A stretch of 64,000 nucleotides of DNA from Halicephalobus mephisto (taxonomy: Eukaryota; Nematoda; Chromadorea; Rhabditida; Panagrolaimidae), in contig SWDT01000087.1 of NCBI GenBank assembly GCA_009193035.1, forward strand, positions 1 through 64,000, in the 5' to 3' direction. Each line of letters begins with the position of its first letter. Position 1 is the stretch's first letter. Below, piece after piece: positions 1 through 12,600 of the stretch. The notes beneath the pieces were generated by a model. The model was not told the DNA's origin. It searched no databases and was given only the letters and a program-made list of their open reading frames with translations. The position numbers were made by a program, and so were the translations under genes.

Positions 1-3000
1 GATAAAATTTTAAATAGAATTTTTTTCAAAAAAAAAATGCTAAATTTCGCAATTTTTGGTTTCTTAAATGGAAAATATCAAAAATTCGGTGGTTGGGACT
101 TTTTTCAAATTTTTGTGACAAAACATTTTTATTTTTTTAATGTGGGCATTAAAAAATTACATAACTACGATGAAAATAAAGATTCGATGGTTTTGAGTTC
201 TTAACCGGAAATTTCCCAAAAAGTCGTGTGAAGACGATTTTTTTCAGAAACTTGATTGCATAGCATTTCCGGCGTTTTTTTAAAAAATTCATTTTTTTAA
301 ACTCAAAAAATCATGCAAAACAATAAATTTTATGTTTTTCTGGTCCTAACTTGGAAAAGTCGAAATTTTCCGGTTTCGAGATAATTTTTTTATTTCCTTA
401 ATAAAATAGTTAATTTTGAATATTCTTTTACCAAGAATTTAAGATAATGACTAAAAACTAGGATTAAAGTTTTAACTCTTTTTCTTGGTCTCATTGATCT
501 GGTGAGAGAAGATCTCCAGATACTATTTTATTTCGATATCGTATAATTTTTTTCGAATTATAGTGAATATTTAAAATATCTCAGATGTGTATTCGTTATA
601 AAATACATATTAGTTTATTTTGGGGTCGGCTGTACTGGAAAGAGGTCCAGAGGATTTCCGTTTCGAGATTATTTTTTTATATATAAAGAGAGTGATTTTA
701 TATTTTTAAAACTATTTATGAGATTTTAAAAGATGGTTTAGGAAATATAAAAAGAATTTGATAATTATGTGTGGTTTCGTGGGGTCGGCGTGGAACTGGA
801 AAGTCCCAAATTTTCTTTGAGGATATGTTCGAAATAGAATAAATTTAAAAAATTTTCGGGACAGTGTTATAAAATAAAGAATTACTAATCCTTTTGCTGG
901 TCCTGTTACTGGCATAAATTCTGAAATGGGTTCGTTCTGTTCTCGAGATAAATTTATATTTTTGGCTGAATAAAGAATTATTGTCATTTTCTTATAATAA
1001 GATTACAACTGTCTATAAAATTTTTCTTAGTAAATACAAATAGAATTGAAATTAATATCATATTATTCTAGGACGCTTGACTGGAAAAGTGTAACTCAAA
1101 TGTTACGAATTTCGAGTAGTATTTCTATAAATAAATATTTGGTTTTTTAAGAAAAGAAGTAATTGAATAACAGAACAAATTTATATGAATTACTGTTATA
1201 TTATTAATTTACTTAAATATATATGTCTTTTCCTGGGTGCTCTGACTGAGAGAAGAATTACCCGTAACAACAGTTGTGTGAATTTTTCTCTTGGTTCTCA
1301 TCAAATGCGCTTGAGGTTAATACCCTTTTGTTTATGTGTGTACCATTGCTCGGAAGAGGAGCGACGGTAATATAAGCTCTCAGAATAAATGAGAACCAGA
1401 TTTATTCTTCAGGCCAGTCCAAGTTACCAGTTCCTCTACTGCGTTTGAATTCGGGTTTTTTACTGCAAAAAATTCAGTAGTATGTATTATCTATTGTTCT
1501 TATTGAGATTAACATCACACGAATATTTGGATTTTCGTTTTGATCATTGTTGTGTTTAAGAGCCACATTAAAATTTATTATTTTCAGAACAAAGATCGTA
1601 TGTCATGCTATTATATTGGTAGATGTTAAATTGGAGGATTACAGAGATTGTGTATAAATTAACGTCTGCGAGGAATCCATGATTCCAACGAGGCTATTAT
1701 AAGGCTTGTGATGTTATGTTCTTAACGCGTGTATAAAGTGAGGAATTTCTGAGTAGTCCTGCGAGACCTAGATTCTAAACTTTAAATTCTGGGTGCAAAT
1801 TGTGGATTTTCCGTGATTAAGAAACGGACATTTATCTGTAGGGAGAAGGTTTGTATTATATTTCAAGTATAAGTTTTCTTATTTTATCTAAATTGATTGT
1901 CAGAAAGAATTCTAATGTGAGATGTGCTATTACTTTCTTAATTTTGCGAAATATTCCTGCTAAGGATGTACCGATTTAACGTGGTGGTGTCTATAGAAGC
2001 GCAAGAAAGAGATCGAGTAATTCAGAGAGGTTGTTTTCGAATGGCGCTTAAATTCTGAGAAACAATATTAAATGTATTACTAAGATCCTTATACTTAAAT
2101 TTGGATTTATTTTTCTGTACGATTAAAGACACATTTATAAATTTTTTAATTTTAAATAAAGTTTATTTCATTCTATTATGGGTATGTTAAAAATTGAGGC
2201 GGTAATAATTTTTTATATTAATGCCAAACATGAATATTTCAAGTTAAGTTGGATAAGTGTTAACACGAAAGTCCGAATTTCGATTCTTGAAACGATAAGA
2301 TTTAATGTGTTTGTGCACTTTTCGTGATTTAAGACTACATATATATATTATTTAATCAATAAAGAAGTTATCGTCTAATCTAAAGTTGATTGTTAAAGAG
2401 GAATAGGCTAAAATTTTAATATTTACACACAAACAATGACTGATTCATTGAAGTTGTAGTCTTAAACACAGAAAGTTCAGTATATCTGCTGGAATCGCGT
2501 CGTTATACCTTTATAAGTCTAAGCTGATTCTTATTTGCTAAGAAATTGGTTTTCGGATAGTTACCAGGACACATTTATTATATACATTTTTAATATTTTC
2601 AATATGAGATAATATGTCATTAATTGATTGTTTAAAAATACAGAGATAATTTTTAATCTCAACTATGATTCATTCTTATTAAGTGATGGCTTAATACTCT
2701 TATACGAAGCAATTGAACAAGTCAGAATATTCACATTTTTGAACCTTAAATTCTATCTTGAATGTCCTGACAAAATTTTGGCGACTTTTGATAAGTTTCA
2801 ATGATCATTTATCTATATTATTTCTATAATTTCAAAAAATCTGGTGTTTACCCTAAATAATATTCTTTGAATTCTATTCTTTAATATTTCAAACATGTAT
2901 TAAACATACGAGTTGAAGTGTTCACTAACACCGATATAGTAGTCCGAATTTTGTGATAACATTTGAGAGCTCGGACTCACTAGTTTTTAGGAGTTGAACT

Positions 3001-5267
3001 TTATGTGAGTCTTCGGATGCTGTGATTAGTAAATTTTTGAGCGTATATAAATAGGCTTGCGATTATTAACTTATTTATATTTGTCGAAGCTTTCTTACCT
3101 AAGAAGCGTGAATAAGACCATCAATTGGAGGTTGTAGTTACAATGAATATGATCTGAGTAATATTTATATCAGATACTATTGAATCAGTATTATCTAGTG
3201 CTCGATGGTCAATACCGTTCTAGTAGCTATCGAGTCGTACATAGAGTTAGTTATATAAGTATATAGGCTTTATACTTAATGATAACTATAGTCTTGTGAT
3301 AATGTGTTATGTATGGATCTGATTTTGTTTTCAACATAATATTGATGAAATTGATGATGCGAGAGATGATGGAGATATCTCTAGATGAGAAAAGTGTATT
3401 TGGGTTTAATTTGAGATCAACTTTGACTTCGAATTTTGATGATCATATTTGACTTCGAGACTTGATAAATCTTGACTCGACATCGAGCTTTAACCATTAA
3501 CTTGGACGTCTAATTTGACCTCGAAGTTGACAGTGAACTTTGATGATCAACTTTGGCTTCGAACTTTCGTGATAAACTTAGAAATTGAACTTTGACCTCG
3601 AGGTGACCAGCAAATTTGAAGTGGAACAGAGGGTCTCGAACCCACTCGATTTTTTTTTATTTATTAAATCCGCAACTAATTCAAATTTTTCAAAATTAAT
3701 TTTTTACGTGAAAAATCAAAAAATTGATCAGTTTCGAAAGGAGGTCGCGGATCGGATTAGACAACCTTAAGCCATAAATTTCTATTCAAAAAAATTTCAA
3801 AATTCGTTTTTATTTTTAGGATTTTCTTTCATGTTTATGTTTAAAAAAAATATTTATAAAAAATAGTTCAAAAATCAGATTTATTTAAACACCTTTTTTG
3901 TGATTCCAGATTTTCCTTTTTTCGCTCAAAAAGGTGACCAGTTTTGTCTTTTTTGAGGTTATTTTCGTTACAAAAAACTCGTCTCGTTTGCAGCTTATTT
4001 TTTCACAAACATATTTTAAATCAGAATTTTGGAATTTTCGAAAATAGAAAATTCTAAAGTCTTCCAGAAGCTCGATAAAGTTTTTAGAATTTTATGCAAA
4101 TTTTTGAAACTTTTAAAATTTTTTAGAATTTTATGCAAATTTTTGAAACTTTTGAAATTTAATTATAAATTTTAGTTTTTAAAATTTTTTTAGAATTTTA
4201 TGCAAATTTTTGAAACTTTTGAAATTTTTAAAAATTTAATTATAAATTTTAGTTTTCCAAATTTAAAAAAAATTTTTCTTAGAGTTTTATGCAAATTTTC
4301 AGAATTTTTAAAAATTTAACTAAGGCTTCTGAAATCTTCCAAATTTAAAAAAAATTTTTTTAGAGTTTTATGCAGATTTTTTAAAATTTAAAAATGATTA
4401 TTTATTTTTTTTTAATTTTAAAAATTATTTTTTAATTTTAAAAATAATTATTTATTTTTTTAAAATTTTAAAAATTATTTCCTTTTTTTTAAAATTTTAA
4501 AAATGATTATTTATTTTTTTTAATTTTAAAAATTATTTTTTTAAATTTTAAAAATGATTATTTATTTTTTTTTAATTTTAAAAATTATTTTTTTTTCATT
4601 CAAAAAATAGAAATGTCATTTTTTAAAAAATTGTTCCAAATTTGTGTCATTTTTTTGACAGAAAACCTGGTGAGGACCTTGACTCGGACACGGCAATTTT
4701 CCCAAAGATCCCAAAACCGATCGGAACTAATTCGATTTTTTCTTCGAGATCCCAAACATGGTCATTTTTGAGGTTCCGGAAACATTGTTCTTTCGTTTTT
4801 TCGCGATTTTATTCCAAAAAATCAATTTTAAATTCAAATAATAAAAAAATAATTTTAAAAAAATTTATTAAAAATCCTAAAAAGATAATTTTTAAATTTC
4901 TTTAATAAAAAAAGAATAATTTTTTTTTATTCAATAAATCTAAAAATTTTTTATTCAATAAATTTAAAAAAAATTTTTTATTTAATAAATTTTAAAAAAA
5001 TAATTTTTTTATTTAATAAATTTTTAAAAAATAATTATTTTTTTGTTTGATGATTAAAAATTTTTTTGAATTATTTCGCAATTTTTAAATCCGGATTTGA
5101 TTACATCGAGGATTTGATCAGTTTTTTGTTTTTTCTGACCGGAAATGCTTCGAAACCCGTTTCAGCTGACCATAACAGGAAAAAACCGATGTTTGAGTCA
5201 TTCGAAAAATGTTATTTTTCATTTTGTGGTTTTTTGAATTTTGAAACTTTAGATACCTGTATACCCC

Positions 5268-6075
5268 GAGGATAGTGACTAAGCATAGCAGTAGATTAGT
5301 ATCTGCAGTCACTATCCTTTGGTCTTTGTAGTGAGTTTAAATTTGTAATTTTTTCAAGGATAGTGACTGTCGGGGTCATGGGAGGGAAGTACGGTAAGTC
5401 TAAGAATAGGGTAGATGGATGTAAGTAAAATTGTAGAGAATACGGTATATAGGAGTAGGGCAGTGGATCGGACAAGATCGAGGGTCTAGGGTTCCGTGTT
5501 GTGTTCTACTATAAACTACTAAGCGTCGAGAATAACCGTTCTCTGGGTATGTTAATCCTTATCTCATCCTGGATCCACCGGTCCCAACAGTGACTGACTA
5601 TGGTGGAAAATCGTTCTTCTCAGTCACTATCCTTGCAATTTCTATAGTAACTTTAACTTCACACTTATTTCAAGGATAGTGACTGACTATGGTGGAAAAT
5701 TGTTCTTCTCAGTCACTATCCTTGCAATTTCTACAGGAACTTTAACTTCATACGTGTTTCAAGGATAGTGACTAGTTATGATGAAATTTCACTTTTCCCA
5801 GTCACTATCCTTGCAATTTCTATAGTAACTTTATATCTACATTTTCGTGAGAATAGTGACTAGTTATGATGAAACTTTACCTTTCTTAGTCACTATCCTT
5901 GCAATTTCTACAGGAACTTTAACTTCACACTTATTCCAAGGATAGTGACTGACTATAGTGGAAAATTGTTCTTCTCAGTCACTATCCTTGCAATTTCTTT
6001 AGTAACTTTAACTTCACATTTACTCCAGGGATAGTGACTGCCCGTAATGAAACTACTCTTTCCAGTTACTATCCT
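5268..6075. repeat. Hairpin minisatellite, array 1
   Basis: Tandem units of about 90 bp, each holding an inverted pair: left arm aggatagtgactg, a loop of about 20 nt, right arm cagtcactatcct. A conserved linker (gcaatttctayagtaacttta) follows each unit. About seven units are visible. The array is interrupted at about 5385-5585 by roughly 200 bp of unrelated sequence. The same hairpin family recurs at 14986-15424 and 16528-17130. Each unit would fold as DNA cruciform or RNA stem-loop. Confidence 0.9.
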
Positions 6076-6999
6076 TTTTTAAATAACTTTTATTTTTTTA
6101 AACATAATTTTTATAAAAACATTTCTGCAAACAGAAAAATAAATTAAAATTTAATTGAAAATTTGATTTTTCAGTTTTTTTAAAATTGAATTTTTCAAAA
6201 GTTTTATAAAAATAATTATTTTTAAAAATTGGTCCATAATTGAACAAAAATGTAAAATTCTTTCAACCTCAAATTGCCGTTTTGAATCCAACTTGGCAGA
6301 GAAAGCCCAAGGACAAAGAAATTCCGTTTTGACCGAAATCTCGGCCCTCCGGATGTCCTCGAGAGGAAATGCCGAAATTAAGTTATTTTCAGTTTTGCCA
6401 AAAATTTTCAATAAAGAAATTGATTTTAAATAAAAAATTTTTTTTCAATAAAAAGTTGATTTTAAATAAAAATTTTAATAAAAAATTAATTTTAAATTGT
6501 TTAAATAAAAAAGTTGATTTTTAATAAAAAATTAATTTCAAAATTTTTTAAATTTTAATAAAAAAATAAATTTTAAATTTAAAAAAAAAAAAGATTAATT
6601 TTGAATAAAAAGTTGATTTAAAATAAAAAATTCTTTAATTAAAAAAATTAATTTTTTATTAAAAATTTCAAATAAACTTTTTTATTTTTAAAAAAATTTT
6701 AAATTATTTCTTTTATTAAAAAATTTAAAAAAAAAGATTAATTTTGAATTTTTAAAATTTTTAATAAAAAATTAATTTTGAATTGAAAAAAAAATTTTTT
6801 TTAACATTTTTGCCGATTTTTTGACAATTGACTTTGGATTTTTGAGCCGATTAAGATTTTTCGCTTCAATGATGTTTTGAGTTTTATTTTTGGTATTTTG
6901 TAGAATTTGAAACTTTTTGAACATTTTTGATTTTCGACAATTTTCGGAATTCAAGTTTTAAAAAAATTATTATTATAGAATTTCGATGAAATTAAAAAA

Positions 7000-7740
7000 T
7001 TCGTGGCGAGAAAATTAAACATTATTCTTGGCAGGACCAGAGATTTTTTATTTTGTAAGAAAGATTTTTTATTTTTTTAAGAAAAAGTTTTTCGAACATG
7101 ATTCTACCACAGATAATATATTTTTTAATTTTTAATTACAATAAGGATTACTGTATATTGAAAAATAAGAAAATTCGTGGCGGGACCGAAGATTTTTTAT
7201 TTTTTTAAGAAAAAGTTTTTCAAAAATGATCCTACCACGAATATTACCTAATTTTAAATTTCAATTAACATTGGGATTACTGTATGTTAAAAAGTAAGGA
7301 AATTCGCGGTGGGACCGAAGATTTTTTATTTCGTGATTTTTAGTTTTTTAAAAGCTTTTTTTAAGTAGTGGTCCCGCTGCGAACGTTGTCTAATTTAAGG
7401 GTCAACTACAATCAAGGCTACTGTATACTAAAAAAGTTAAGGAATTTTGCAGTGGAACCAAAAGTTTTTTAATTTGTAATTTTTGATATTTTAAAAATTT
7501 TTTTCCAAAAATGGTCCCGCACGAACAATGTAAGATTTAATTTTAGACAACTATCAAGGTTACTGTACATTAAAAATGTAAAAAAATCTGTACTAGAAAA
7601 AAATTTTTTTTGATTCATAATTTTGAATTTTTTGAAATTTTTAAAGTAATGGTCCCGCCACGAATAATAGTCAATTTAATTTTAATTCAAAATCAAGGTT
7701 ACTGTATATTGAAAAATGTAAAAAAATCTGTAGCAAAATC
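7000..7740. repeat. Tandem repeat, about 145-bp unit
   Basis: About five degenerate copies. Each pairs 'cgtggcgggaccgaa' with 'atggtcccgccacgaa' (near inverted repeats) and contains 'aaggttactgtatattaaaaa'. The same inverted motif pair recurs at 27740-28600. Confidence 0.8.
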
Positions 7741-8361
7741 AATGTTTTTATTTTTTTTAATTTTTAAATTTTAAAAATTTTTTTTATTTTTAAATTTTTT
7801 TAATTTAAAAATTTTTTACTTTTTTTCGGAAATTTATGAATTTCAGTTGTATCTCAGCTGAATCATCAAAAAACAACGAATTAGGAACAATTCCATAAAA
7901 AAAATAAAAATTCGTAAAAAATAAAAAAAATGTTCAAGAAAATACTCGTCCAATCACGAATTTAAATTTTCTAATTTTTTAAAATTATTTTATTTTTAAA
8001 AATTAAAATTTTATTTATTTTTTAGAGTTTAAATTTTATTATTTTTTTTTTTAATTTAAAATTTAAAATTTTTATTTTTTTTAATTTTTAATTTTTTATT
8101 ACTTTTATTTTTTTTAAATTTAAATTTTTTTATTTTTATTTTTTTTTAAATTTAAATTTTTTTTATTTTTATTTTTTTTTAAATTTAAATTTTTTATTTT
8201 TATTTTTTTTTTAAATTTAAATTTTTTTATTTTTTTAGATAATTTCGTGTTTTGAAATCCACTTGCTAATTAACCCTCTCTATTTCTATCGTCAATTATG
8301 TCATCAGATTTTGGATTGAATTTTCTTCATCGATCCAGAAAAGCACCAAACCGTGTCCAAT

Positions 8362-8556
8362 CTAATTGCCGTGGCCGTTCCTCGCCTCTGGGTCTTTCTG
8401 AAATTGCATAATGTTCTCAGAAACCTGTCTATTCGTCATTTTTCCAGCTGACCGAGGTTCGTACCTGCGCGGATTTCCTTTGTTCTGGCCCAAGTTATCC
8501 TCCGTCTTCCAGTACTCGATTTGCGGAATTTTCAATAAAGATTTAAAATTACGCAA
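8362..8556 (-). other. Possible coding fragment
   Basis: A normal-complexity island inside AT-rich repeats, with a 64-codon open frame on the minus strand. It contains a plausible 67-nt intron (donor GCGCAG|GTACGA, acceptor ATTTCAG|AAAGAC) and the frame stays open whether or not it is spliced. I do not recognise the peptide and found no partner exon. It may be an exon of an undetected gene or a relic. Confidence 0.2.
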
Positions 8557-8574
8557 ATCTAAAAGTTGAAAAAT

Positions 8575-8870
8575 CCTAAAATTCCATATATAAACGAATT
8601 TTTAAAATTTCATATATAAACGAAATTCTAAAATTTCATATATCGACGAAATTTCGAAATTCCATATATAAACGAATTTTTAAAATTTCATATATCGACG
8701 AAATTTTAAAATTTTATATATTGACGAAATTTTAAAATTTCATATATCGACGAATTTTTAAAATTTCATATATCGACGAAATTTTAAAATTTCATATATC
8801 GACGAATTTTTAAAATTTCATATATCAACGAAATTTTAAAATTCCATATATCACCGAATTTTTAATAATT
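8575..8870. repeat. Tandem repeat, about 29-bp unit
   Basis: About ten copies of 'catatatcgacgaaattttaaaatt' with a few 'catatataaacgaa' variants. Related 'catatatg/catatatc' motifs pepper many introns of the window (18280-18660, 33890-34260, 37870-38380, 53830-54150). Confidence 0.85.
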
Positions 8871-9130
8871 TACCTAAAATTCCACTCGTGTCTAAAAACT
8901 CAAAGAACTGATTACGGTAATCAGGGACTTTTGTTTCGAAAGTTGTTTATTTTTAAAAATTATTTTTAATAAAAATTTATATTTTCACTAATAAAAAATT
9001 AATTTTTCGTTTTAAAAATTACTTATTTTCTTAATTTCCATTTTTTAGTAAAAAATTTCGTGTCGAGATCTGACTGTATTTCGTGACACTAAAAAATTCA
9101 TATTTTTAAAATTTTGTAATTTAAATAATA

Positions 9131-9142
9131 ATTTTTTTTTAG
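9131..9142 (+). promoter_or_regulatory. Probable trans-splice acceptor for the Ly6-like gene
   Basis: A T-run ending in AG lies 12 nt before the ATG at 9155, with no upstream coding exon. That is the usual position of a nematode spliced-leader acceptor. It is an inference from position only. Confidence 0.5.
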
Positions 9143-9154
9143 AAAAAATCGAAA

Positions 9155-9493
9155 ATGCTTCAATTAAGATGGATTTTTGCGATTTTTTTATTTTTCTTCG
9201 GTTTTTCCGAAGCGATTCAGTGCTACAGCGGAAGCCAGCTCCAGATTCTCGAATGTCCTTCGATTTCCTGCATCAAACAGTCCTTAGGGCTGGATACTGT
9301 AAGATACTGTGATGGCACAGGAGTCAGTTCCATTTGTCAAACATACCGTATTTTCGATTCTTGTCAGAATATCCCTAATCTGGGCTACATCTGCTGCTGT
9401 TCGGAGCAGCTGTGTAACTCCGGCACGACTCAGACCATGACTACAGTACTCGTTTTTATTACTGTAATTTTTGTTTTAAAATTTTTTTTGTAA
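9155..9493 (+). CDS. Ly6/uPAR-like GPI-anchored protein
   Basis: Single-exon frame of 112 residues. Residues 1-20 form a signal peptide (hydrophobic FAIFLFFFGF core, likely cleavage after SEA). The mature part has ten cysteines, starting IQCYSG and ending CCCSEQLCNS; a terminal C-x4-C-N is the hallmark of three-finger Ly6/uPAR (LU) domains. The last 20 residues are hydrophobic and directly follow a small-residue stretch, as in a GPI-attachment signal. Members of this family are cell-surface proteins, and several nematode ones modulate receptors or neuronal function; no ligand can be inferred here. The start follows a T-rich AG acceptor. Poly(A) signal AATAAA is at 9607-9612, overlapping the 3' end of the convergent K+ channel gene. 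The orthologue is not identified. Confidence 0.85.
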   Translation: MLQLRWIFAIFLFFFGFSEAIQCYSGSQLQILECPSISCIKQSLGLDTVRYCDGTGVSSICQTYRIFDSCQNIPNLGYICCCSEQLCNSGTTQTMTTVLVFITVIFVLKFFL

Positions 9494-9599
9494 AAAATTA
9501 TAATTTTTAAAATTCTATCGCTTCAATTAACTTCCGTGCCTTTTAGAAGTTTCAGAATCTTCGTCGATAGTCAGAATCTAGTTTTGTGCTCAGAATTTC

Positions 9600-9612
9600 T
9601 TTATTGAATAAA
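9600..9612. terminator. Back-to-back poly(A) signals of convergent genes
   Basis: AATAAA on the minus strand (9600-9605, for the K+ channel) and AATAAA on the plus strand (9607-9612, for the Ly6-like gene) are one base apart. The two 3' UTRs must overlap or abut. Confidence 0.7.
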
Positions 9613-9633
9613 ATTGTAAATATTACGGTAACA

Positions 9634-12600
9634 TTACTGGTAGTATCCGTTCAGGGCCGTGAAGGGGGGCACAGGGGACTCCGCGACCCCGATGTCGCTG
9701 TAGACAGAGTACTTCGGACCTCCGTTTGCCTGAAATCAATTTTTTCAGACTAAAATCACAAAAAAAATTTTTAAATTAATATACAAAAAAAATTTTTAAA
9801 TTAATATACAAAAAAAATTTTTAAATTAATATACAAAAAAAATACTTTTAAATTTATATACAAAAAAAATTTTAAATTAATATGCAAAAAAAAATTTTAA
9901 ATTAATATACAAAAAAAAATTTTTTTTAACTTTAATTACAAAAAAAATTTTTTTTAAATTAATATACAAAAAAACTTTTTTAACTTTAATCACAAAAAAA
10001 ATTTCTTTTAAATTAATATACAAAAAAACTTTTAAATTTAAATTACAAAAAAAATATTTTTAAAATTTAAATTACAAAAAAAAATTTTTTTAAATATTAA
10101 TTACAAAAAAAATATTTTAAAATTTAAATTACAAAAAAATAATTTTTTTAAATTAGTATTTTTAATTTTAAATAATTTTGGAATTTTGTGATTTCAGAAA
10201 TATTCAGAAGCTTTTGAGGGATTCTGGAAGTTTTCTGAGGAAATCTAGAAGACTCCAGAATTACCCACGAAATTTCAGAAGGATTTCAGAATCCTCAACG
10301 AGATTCTGGAAAGCTTCCATGAACTTTCGAAATTTTTCAGAATCTTCCACTGGATTCTGAAGACTTATGAAATTCGAAAAATCTTCAGAAACTTATATTG
10401 AATTACAGAAGATTCTAAATTTTGATAGATGTTAGGACAGAAAACGAGGCTAAAAAGAAAGAATCTGAAGAGATGCCCTGAATGTCAGGGAATGTAGGGT
10501 ACTGTAGAGAATGAATGAGATTCTCGATTCTTATGTGTTAAAACTTGTTATGTAGATGTTAGGACAGAAACTAAACCAGAGAGCTCTTGAGGAGGTAGTC
10601 TGAAGATCAGGGACCATGGAATACTGTAGGGCATGAATGAGCTCCTCGATTCTTATGTGTTAAAACTTGTTATATGATTTTGTAATAAAAAAACACTAGA
10701 AAGAAAGAATCTGAAGAAGTGACCTGAATATCAGGGACCATCGAATACTGTAGAGCATGAATGAGATCCTCGATTCTTATGTGTTAAAACTTGTTATGTA
10801 GACTTTGTAATAAAAAAAAAGCATTAGAAAGAAAGAATCTGAAGAAATACCCTGAATGTCAGGGAATGTAGGGTACTGTAAGACACAAATGAGATTCTCG
10901 ATTCTTATGTGTTAAAACTTGTTATGTGATTTTGTAATAAAAAAACATTAGAAAGAAAGAACCCAGAAAGATGCCCTGAATGCCAGGAATCGTGGGATAC
11001 TGTAGGGCATGAATGAAGTTCTTTGTTGTTATCTGGTACGATTATTAAACTAATTTTATCCTTTTTCTATTGCTCCGGTAAGACTATCATGATATTCCTG
11101 TTTTCTCTCTCAACAATAGGATTACAGTAACAAAAAACCAACCATGTGGATCGGTTTCTTTTCCGATTCCTCCTCATCCGGATTATCGAATTTCGTCACG
11201 AAGAACCTGGTGATATTGCACTGAGGGATGTCATAGAGGGTGGCCAGGAACAACATCATACAGGACAACCCCACCAAAAGGTAACCTAAAAAATTTAATT
11301 TCTTTATTTAAAAAAAAAATTTAAAAAATTTAATTTCTTTATTTAAAAAAAAAATTTAAAAAATTTAATTTCTTTATTTAAAAAAAAAATTTAAAAAATT
11401 TAATTTCTTTATTTAAAAAAAAATAAATTTAAAAAATTTAATTTCTTTATTTAAAAAAAAATAAATTTTAAAAATTTAATTTCTTTATTTAAAAAAAAAG
11501 TGAATTTAAAAAATTTAATTTCTTTATTTAAAAAAAATAAATTTTAAAGATCTAATTTCTTTATTTAAAAAAAGTAAATTTTAAAAATTCATTTTGAAAA
11601 AATAATTTAAAATTAGAAAAAATTTATTTTGAAATTTCTTAAAAAATAATATAAAATTTTTAAAAAAAATAAATTTTTTAAATTTAAATCTAAAAAAAAA
11701 TTGATTTTTTAATTTTCAAAGTTCTTTAAAAAATTCATTTTTTTTTTGTGAATTTCTTTAAAAAAATTGATTTTTAAAATTTAAATTTTTTTAAAAATTG
11801 GTTTTTTAATTTTTTAAAAAATTACAAAACTTACAAGTGACTAAAAACTTATAAAATCCTCTAGCTGCTTGTCCGGGTTCGTCCCCGGGGGTGTAGTCTC
11901 CTAATCCGATGGTGGATAATGAGACAAAACAGAAGAAAATGGCGTCGATGAAAGTCCAGTCTTTTTCGATCGAAACGAAGATGCAAGAAGGAATAAAAAA
12001 CGCAAAAATGAAGAACAAAGAACACACCACCAGCAGATGGATCCACTGAAATTATCAATAATTATAAAAATAAAAAATAAATTTAAAAAAAATTTAAATT
12101 TTTAAAAATTATAAAAATAAAAAATAAATTTAAAAAAATTTAAATTTTTAAAAATTATAAAAATAAAAAAATAAATTTTAAAAAAATTTAAATTTTTAAA
12201 AATTATAAAAATAAAAAAATAAATTTTAAAAAAATTTCTGAATAAGTTTAGATTTTTAAAATTATAAAAATAAAAAATTAAATTTAAAAAAAATTATTTC
12301 GAAATAATTTTTGGAAACTTTTTTTAAATCTCAAAATTTCTTTATTTTTTTAATTTAAAAATTTAGTTTTTTTTTAAATTTAAATTTTTTTTTAAATTCT
12401 AAAATTTTATTATTTTTTTATTTAAATTTTTTTAAATTCTAAAATTTTATTATTTTTTTATTTTGAAAATTTTTTACTTGTAAATGAATCGCGTGGAAGA
12501 GATGTCCCAGATGAACGTTCAGTTGTCTTCTGAGCCAAATTGACGGAAATCTCAGCCTATGTGCTAAGGCGGACAGTAGGGCCAGGGTCAAGGGGATCCC

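Larger units (their letters stand above)
1..9150. other. Repeat-rich region, no convincing gene
   Basis: No open frame here has both splice sites and recognisable protein content. 1-1380 and 1381-3380 are AT-rich and non-periodic. 3390-3620 has degenerate 'aacttTGA..tcgaa' repeats, and 4060-4600 and 6420-6800 are poly-A/T simple sequence. 5268-6075 is a hairpin minisatellite, 7000-7740 a tandem repeat and 8575-8870 a 29-bp repeat; these are listed separately. Small islands of normal complexity (4640-4800, 5080-5260, 6230-6400, 8340-8560) could be exon relics, but no two join into a reading frame that I recognise. Confidence 0.6.

Noticed and set aside
712..987. 91-codon minus-strand frame
   Set aside because: Low-complexity AT-rich translation without domain or splice evidence.
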